Assembly (NCBI RefSeq): GCF_024281235.1
Contig: NZ_JAHWXY010000015.1
Span: 1 to 52,065, forward strand
Source of the DNA: Shinella daejeonensis
GTDB taxonomy: Bacteria; Pseudomonadota; Alphaproteobacteria; Rhizobiales; Rhizobiaceae
DNA: 52,065 bases
Direction of reading: 5' to 3'
The position numbers and the translations under genes were made by a program. A model generated the notes under the pieces. It was given only the letters and a program-made list of their open reading frames with translations, was not told where the DNA came from and did not search any database. Positions within the stretch are counted from its first letter, which is position 1, and every line of letters starts with the position of its first letter. Positions 47,710-52,065 of this stretch are shown here, piece after piece.

Positions 47710-48632
47710 TAGCTCTGCCCCTTATAGAAAGCGACGGCTTGGACGAAAGCGCTAACGATTTTCTTCTTGCTAGGGACTGGAAACAGGATGATGTGAAAAT
47801 TTAGATCATCATATTTGTGGACCGAGCCAGATTTCGCGATTTGCTTAAGGAAATAAGCGTCTGCGCGGCTTTTATGAAATTTGATAATTTCCGCCTTGTA
47901 GGCTTCGCTTAGGTCTTTTGCCCCTGAAGTAATCGAGCATTCGTGCAATAGCAGAATTGGAATATGAATTTTTGCCTTCAAGTTGTCGATGGATTCTCTG
48001 TTATCCAAAGCGGCTTTTATTTTGGCCCGAAGATCTGGCGCGATTGGCAGGCCGTCAAGATCAGATACGCTGGTTATAATAGCATTTTCTTTTTTTAACT
48101 TGTTCGTCGAAAGCGAATTCATGACCGAGGTTACGACGGAATCCAAGCGAGCATCAGCAATGGAATTGTAGAATTTTGCCTCTCCAAACCACAGCGTAAA
48201 ATCGTCTCCATCAATGACGATATGAACACTGTCCGCGCCTTTGGCGTTGTCCTGAACATTTTGCTTATAGAAAATTTTCGGGACTACGGGCAGTGCGCCA
48301 AAGCGATGACGCATCAGGCCATACAAAAAGACTTCGGCAATTTCACTGCCCTGTCCGATCTCATCATTGTCTGTAAGCCTCAGATTCTGAGCCGCTGCGA
48401 TCAGACTGCTGTGGCTTTGATCCACAAGGGAAGATCGCTCTTTCTCAGATAGGGCAGTTTGAGCGATATTATCCCACAAGTAATTTTGAAACTTCGGGTA
48501 ACGCCATTCCGCATCCTCAAAATCATTTATCAAACTTATTATACTATTATTGACTATTTCTGTGAGTTGCGCTGTCGATGTTACTGAAGAAAGAGAGTCA
48601 TCTATCAAAACCTCAAATGCTAGCCCAGACAT
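47709..48632 (-). CDS. hamA: HamA, DUF1837 nuclease of Hachiman
   Basis: This 307-residue protein matches DUF1837: SEIAEVFLYGLMRHRFGALPVVPKIFYKQNVQDNAKGADSVHI, then FTLWFGEAKFYNSIADARLDSVVTSV. The Asp of GADSVH (about 130) and the Glu/Lys of GEAKF (about 148) form the PD-(D/E)xK nuclease site. HamA is the effector of Hachiman, controlled by the helicase HamB. ATG 48632 follows GGGGGAG; a GTG at 48650 is an alternative. The helicase ATG overlaps its stop (TAATG). AT-rich codons suggest a different origin from the flanking genes. Confidence 0.9.
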   Translation of the reverse strand: MSGLAFEVLIDDSLSSVTSTAQLTEIVNNSIISLINDFEDAEWRYPKFQNYLWDNIAQTALSEKERSSLVDQSHSSLIAAAQNLRLTDNDEIGQGSEIAEVFLYGLMRHRFGALPVVPKIFYKQNVQDNAKGADSVHIVIDGDDFTLWFGEAKFYNSIADARLDSVVTSVMNSLSTNKLKKENAIITSVSDLDGLPIAPDLRAKIKAALDNRESIDNLKAKIHIPILLLHECSITSGAKDLSEAYKAEIIKFHKSRADAYFLKQIAKSGSVHKYDDLNFHIILFPVPSKKKIVSAFVQAVAFYKGQS

Positions 48633-48958
48633 AAAAATAGACTCCCCCACCGAGACTTTCCCCGTCAGATGACGCTACAATTTGAGAGGATGCATGACTA
48701 GGTATTTTGTCGATGACCTCCGCGCAGATCATCGTCCTGTCCCTGACGCTCTCTTGTTGGTTCGTTAGCACAGGCCTTAGGGCTCCGCCCTCAGCGCACT
48801 TCGAAAGGCTTCCGCCCAGCTTCCTCCGCGCTTGACGCGCTCCGTGCAGCCGGTTCCCCGCGCAGCCTCCCTCCGTTTGCACACCCGGTCTCGGCGACGG
48901 CCAGAAGGTCAGGCGCGGCGTTCCGCTTCGCTGACCTTCAGACCCGAGGATCAGAGAC
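48633..48958. other. Region between Hachiman and ardA
   Basis: About 325 bases without a gene. It is GC-rich to the right, with several short hairpins: AGGGC-TCC-GCCCT at 48779-48791, and the 9-bp inverted repeat listed separately just before ardA. The change in base composition near 48700 probably marks where the backbone of the element resumes. Confidence 0.55.
48904..48939. promoter_or_regulatory. Inverted repeat upstream of ardA
   Basis: GAAGGTCAG (48904-48912) and CTGACCTTC (48931-48939) are perfect inverted repeats with an 18-nt spacer, ending 19 nt before the ardA ATG. It could be an operator or a leader hairpin; ardA genes are commonly controlled for early expression after conjugation. 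Confidence 0.45.
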
Positions 48959-49486
48959 ATGACCAACGTATCCGACAGCAACCCCCGCATTTATGTTGCT
49001 TGCCTTGCAGCTTACAATAACGGCTTCCTGCATGGAGCTTGGATCGACGCGGATCAGGACGCCGGCCAGATCAGGGACGAGATTGCGGCAATGCTTGCCC
49101 GTTCCCCTGTCGAGCACGCGGAGGAATACGCCATTCACGACTACGAGGGCTTCGAGGGCGTCAGCATCTCCGAATATGCCGGCATCGACAGCGTGGCACG
49201 GATGGCCGCTTTCATTGCAGAGCATGGCGCACTCGGCGCGGGCCTGCTGGAGCAGTTCGGCGGCGAAATGGACCAAGCCGAATCCACCTTGGAGGACTGT
49301 TATCATGGTCAGTTCGCCAGCCTTGCCGACTACATGGAGGAGCTGACCAACGAAAGCGTCACGATCCCGGAGGCGCTGCGCTACTATGTCGATTGGGACG
49401 CGATGGCACGCGACGCCGAGATGGGCGGCGACCTGTTCACCATCGAGACCGCGCACGGCGAAGTGCATGTGTTTTCCAACAGCTGA
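48959..49486 (+). CDS. ardA: Antirestriction protein ArdA
   Basis: This 175-residue acidic DNA mimic has the family pattern PRIYVACLAAYNNGFLHGAWIDAD at the start, EYAIHDYEGFEGVSISEYAGI in the middle, and YYVDWDAMARDAEMGGDLFTIE near the end. ArdA blocks type I restriction enzymes and protects mobile DNA entering a new host. It marks the beginning of the ICE backbone. A terminator follows 91 bp after the stop. Confidence 0.94.
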   Translation: MTNVSDSNPRIYVACLAAYNNGFLHGAWIDADQDAGQIRDEIAAMLARSPVEHAEEYAIHDYEGFEGVSISEYAGIDSVARMAAFIAEHGALGAGLLEQFGGEMDQAESTLEDCYHGQFASLADYMEELTNESVTIPEALRYYVDWDAMARDAEMGGDLFTIETAHGEVHVFSNS

Positions 49487-49577
49487 AAACAAGGCTGCCT
49501 ATCCGTGCTGATATGGGCAGGCGTCCGGGATTTACCGGCTGTCGCCAACCCAAAAGCACCAAAAAATGATCGGGTTA

Positions 49578-49605
49578 GCCGCTCAAGGTATCTGCTTTGA
49601 GCGGC
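49578..49605 (+). terminator. Terminator after ardA
   Basis: GCCGCTCAA (49578-49586) and TTGAGCGGC (49597-49605) form a 9-bp stem with a 10-nt loop, followed by TTCTATATTT. It is a plausible intrinsic terminator for ardA. Confidence 0.7.
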
Positions 49606-49680
49606 TTCTATATTTCCAGTGATCCTTGAACCTCTCTTTGCCGGACGCTGCCCAGCGTCCCGGCTTGGGGAGGTGACGCC

Positions 49681-50464
49681 ATGCTCAGCATCGATTGGCG
49701 ATCACCGGCGGCATACGGGCATACAAAACACATCCCTGCCGCTGGTTTCGCTTGGGAATATTTGCGCCGCAACGACGAATATCGTCGGGACTGCCAGACC
49801 ATTGCATCGACGGGAGGGATGGCTGCCCGCGACCTTGAAGCGATCACGGATCGCTGGGGGTTGCGATTTCCCATGCGATCCCGACGCGCCGCATGACCTG
49901 CAATCGCCGATCTGGAGTCCTCGCCTTCAACCGCAAGCCGTGAGGTTGTCGCCCGTCGATCACAAGAACGACGACACCGAACCAATATTGACGCTCGCGC
50001 ATCTCGACGGTCTTGATCTGCGCCGCGCCGCCGATGGCTGGCACGGCATCTGGCACGTGGATGGCGTCGCGCACCAATTTTGGCTGCCCGAGTCAACGCC
50101 GGATGCCGCCGCTTTCTATTCCGTTACGCTGCCGATGGATGCTTTTCTGGAGCTTCGCGCTCATGCTGCCCGCCGTTTCTGGCGATCCCTCAACGGCCGC
50201 GCGCCCGGTCCCGATTTCCGGGCCGTTCCCGCCCAGCTCCGGCAACGGTACATGCTGTCGCTGCGTGCGCTCGACGCCCGGCTGCGCGGCGAAAGTTATC
50301 GCACCATCGCCGAAGTCCTGCTCGGCTTTCGCGGCACCAAGGAAGACTTTGAGAACGACCCGCGCAAGAACAAGGCACGCCGCCTGGTCGCGCATGGCAT
50401 TAGGATGATGCGCGGCGGCTATCGCCTGCTGCTCCACTACCCGATCAAGCTCGGCAAGCGTTGA
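49681..50464 (+). pseudogene. DUF6499-DUF2285 protein, single-base frameshift
   Basis: The DUF6499 part (SIDWRSPAAYGHT, then AAGFAWEYLRRNDEYRRDC, DRWGLRFP) is in one frame and the DUF2285-like part (HIDGLDLRR-type region, YMLSLRALDARLRGESYRTIAEVLLGF, RLVAHGIRMMRGGYRLLL) is in another. The frames join near 49870-49873 if one base is removed from TTTCCCATG, giving a protein of about 260 residues. Such proteins are part of the accessory control region of alphaproteobacterial ICEs. The break could be real or a sequencing error. Confidence 0.75.
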
Positions 50465-50481
50465 TCATGCGGGCGTGGTCC

Positions 50482-50775
50482 TCACGCCTTGTTACCTGCC
50501 GCCTGCTCCAGAATCTTCCGATAGCCTTCACGCGATAGCCATTGCGCACGTTCTAGGTGGCTTTGCCAGCAACGATAGGTCCGAAGTTCCTCGGCCACCG
50601 GATCGCGGTGCAACACGATCCGCGCGACTTCCTTCCAGTCCGCATCTTCGGCCTTCGCATCGAGAAGGCGCAGATAGGTGACGTAATGCCGTTGGTCATA
50701 GACGGTTATGGTGTCGCCGGTCGGCGCTTCATCGTCCACATCTGGATCGAGTTCGACGGGCACCCGCATAGTCAT
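50482..50775 (-). CDS. DUF2285-like DNA-binding-type protein
   Basis: This 97-residue protein shows ITVYDQRHYVTYLRLLDAKAEDADWKEVARIVLHRDP, then RCWQSHLERAQWLSREGYRKIL, a pattern common on ICEs of Sphingomonadales and Rhizobiales and usually called DUF2285-type. An in-frame extension to 50967 does not resemble the family, so MTMRV at 50775 is the chosen start. It is convergent with the DUF6499/DUF2285 gene. The role is unknown; regulation of the element is likely. Confidence 0.7.
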   Translation of the reverse strand: MTMRVPVELDPDVDDEAPTGDTITVYDQRHYVTYLRLLDAKAEDADWKEVARIVLHRDPVAEELRTYRCWQSHLERAQWLSREGYRKILEQAAGNKA

Positions 50776-51231
50776 TCCCCGTATCCGAGAGAGCTTTGTC
50801 TGCGGTGCGCCCCCGCAAACGATTCTCTCTGACTCTTGGTGATCGGGGAGTTCGAAACCGTCACGAAACGGCCCCATGGCCTTTAGCTCGGAAAGCCTGT
50901 TGTATACGCCACAGGCTCCCCGACCATAGGTCAAGGAGTTGGTGCCGTTCTGGCCAGCACCAGCCATTCGTGAGGGGTTTCGACGCCCCAGAGCAGCGCG
51001 TCTGCTCCGCTGCTATTCTTAGCCGAACCGCGTGCGAATGTCTCTGGCTTTTCGGTGCGGCAGGTGTTGAGCCGCTGAAATCCCTCATCTATTGGCCGCG
51101 CACCGCCCCGGAGGGGGGGCCGCCAGCGCATAGGCGCAAATGCGGCACGCTACGCACCGCCGATCCCTCGCCATGGTTCGCCACAGTCCGCTGCCGCCCC
51201 TCGGCAGCCGAATCCCGACTGGAGGTGATCC
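50776..51231. other. GC-rich gap before the excisionase-type gene
   Basis: About 455 bases with frames on several strands, none with recognisable protein character. The sequence is rich in short C/G runs near 51100. A promoter for the 51232 operon must lie here (GGAGGTGATCC precedes its ATG), but hexamers could not be assigned. Confidence 0.5.
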
Positions 51232-51501
51232 ATGCCCAACCCGCTTGCGGGCCTGCCGCCGCGCCTGCTGCGCACCAAGGAAGCCGCGCGCTTCCTTGGC
51301 ATATCCATCAGAACCCTTGAGAAGCATCGCACCTACGGCACCGGACCAACCTATCGCAAGGTCGGCGGTCGCGTCCTCTACACCGTCCGCGATCTGGAAG
51401 ACTGGAGCGCGGCCGGCGAGCGCAAATCCACCCGCGACAAGACCGCCGGCACCGTCTTTCCCGCGCGTCCTCTCACGCCCGAAGAACGGGGCGACTGCTA
51501 G
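51232..51501 (+). CDS. AlpA/excisionase-type helix-turn-helix protein
   Basis: This 89-residue protein has a MerR/AlpA-like winged HTH: LLRTKEAARFLGISIRTLEKHRTYGTGPTYRKVGGRVLYTVRDLEDW. Proteins of this form on ICEs act as excisionases or activators and are found directly upstream of repA. GGAGG lies 7 nt before the ATG. Its stop is immediately followed by the start of the replication gene, so the two are cotranscribed. Confidence 0.88.
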   Translation: MPNPLAGLPPRLLRTKEAARFLGISIRTLEKHRTYGTGPTYRKVGGRVLYTVRDLEDWSAAGERKSTRDKTAGTVFPARPLTPEERGDC

Positions 51502-52065
51502 ATGCTACGCGAGGACGATCACGACCCCGCGCAGCCGGCCGAGGATAGCGAGCGCAGCCGCCTGGACCCCTTCGTGGTCGCAACGGGCGACGCGCCGCCG
51601 CGCGACCAGCGCGACTTGATGGAACGGCCGTTTTTCTCGCTGGCGAAGACCCCGCGCACCAAGCCGATTCTCTACAAGGCCGCCGATATAGAGGTGCAGG
51701 TGTTCGGGATGCCCGAGCACGGCATGGCGACCATTTGGGACGCCGATGTGCTGATATGGGCGGCCTCGCAGATCGTCGCGGCCGAGAACAACGGCCTCAC
51801 CACTTCGCGCTTTGTCCGATTTACGCCTTACCATCTGTTGCGCGCCATCGGGCGACCTACCGGCAATCACCAATACCGGCTTCTGAAAGCCGCGCTGGCA
51901 CGGCTCCAATCGACAGTCATCGCCACCACCATCCGCAACGGTCCGCATTGGCGTCGCCGGCAATTCTCATGGATCAACGAGTGGGAGGAAATGGCGACGC
52001 GCGCCGGCCGCGTCGAGGGCATGGAGTTCGTCCTGCCCGAATGGTTCTACAACAGCGTCATCGAC
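51502..52065 (+). CDS. RepA-type replication initiator, cut by the window edge
   Basis: The first 188 codons match replication initiator protein A of ICEs and plasmids: RDLMERPFFSLAKTPRTKPILYKAADIEVQVFGMPEHGMATIWDADVLIWAASQI, then RFTPYHLLRAIGRPTG and LKAALARLQSTVIATTIR. The protein is normally about 280-300 residues, so about a third is beyond the window. Such initiators let ICEs replicate as circles after excision, and their position next to an excisionase-type gene, usually before parA, supports a Tn4371-like backbone. Confidence 0.88.
   Translation, partial: MLREDDHDPAQPAEDSERSRLDPFVVATGDAPPRDQRDLMERPFFSLAKTPRTKPILYKAADIEVQVFGMPEHGMATIWDADVLIWAASQIVAAENNGLTTSRFVRFTPYHLLRAIGRPTGNHQYRLLKAALARLQSTVIATTIRNGPHWRRRQFSWINEWEEMATRAGRVEGMEFVLPEWFYNSVID

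Noticed and set aside
50776..50967. Longer start for the DUF2285-like gene at 50967
   Set aside because: The extra 64 residues have no resemblance to the family, and ATG 50775 fits its usual beginning.

Overview
The window looks like an accessory (mobile) region of an alphaproteobacterium, most likely a member of the Rhizobiales or a relative. It has high-GC codon use and many small families typical of that group (DUF982, DUF1488, Usg-like, a GcrA-like domain, RpoH/CIRCE-type heat-shock control). The right edge (48.9-52 kb) carries ArdA, a DUF6499/DUF2285 gene, a DUF2285-like gene, an excisionase/AlpA-type HTH gene and a RepA-type initiator. That set matches the backbone of Tn4371-like integrative conjugative elements, so much of the window is probably ICE or island cargo.

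Layout. (1) 1-2.4 kb: a prophage-like remnant with an FRG-domain gene, a membrane protein, a small Xre repressor with two palindromic operators, and divergent small genes ending in a GcrA-like zinc protein. (2) 3.1-6.9 kb: metal genes (P1B-4 ATPase, ChrA) and a LysR remnant, then an IS21-family remnant at 7.2-8.1 kb. (3) 8.4-18 kb: a protein-quality-control island with FtsH, an SPW-repeat protein, an RNA-polymerase-omega-like protein, an NDUFS4-like protein, two Hsp20s, Usg-like and DUF982 proteins, GroES-GroEL and a truncated DegP. (4) 18-25.5 kb: a periplasmic VWA/SH3/lipoprotein/membrane cluster, divergent from a molybdopterin-fold protein plus histidine kinase plus response regulator operon. 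(5) 26-28.3 kb: SCO and copper-chaperone genes joined by deletion to a truncated nuclease-STAND gene. (6) 28.9-32 kb: a complete arsenic operon (arsR, two arsC types, ACR3, arsH). (7) 32.1-37.7 kb: a second groESL with a perfect CIRCE and a train of small unknown genes ending in a transglutaminase-like protein. (8) 38.4-48.6 kb: a defence island with a DUF6119 protein, a retron with a phosphoribosyltransferase/winged-helix effector, a collapsed Gabija-like pair and a Hachiman pair whose helicase is frameshifted. (9) 48.9-52 kb: the element backbone.

Two structural features tie this together. A diverged repeat of about 75-420 bp recurs at module seams (about 2.6, 25.8, 28.6, 38.0 and 45.4 kb). 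Inside two of the copies lies an exact 31-nt direct repeat (2756 and 38198) that brackets the whole 35-kb stress and metal island. The stress genes share control: the first hsp20 gene and groESL-1 carry near-identical heat-shock promoters, and groESL-2 carries CIRCE. Several genes are broken (lysR, istA, fur, degP, the copper-chaperone/STAND pair, the Gabija-like pair, hamB, DUF6499/DUF2285), which suggests repeated insertion and deletion. All calls were made by eye from sequence motifs; no database search was run.
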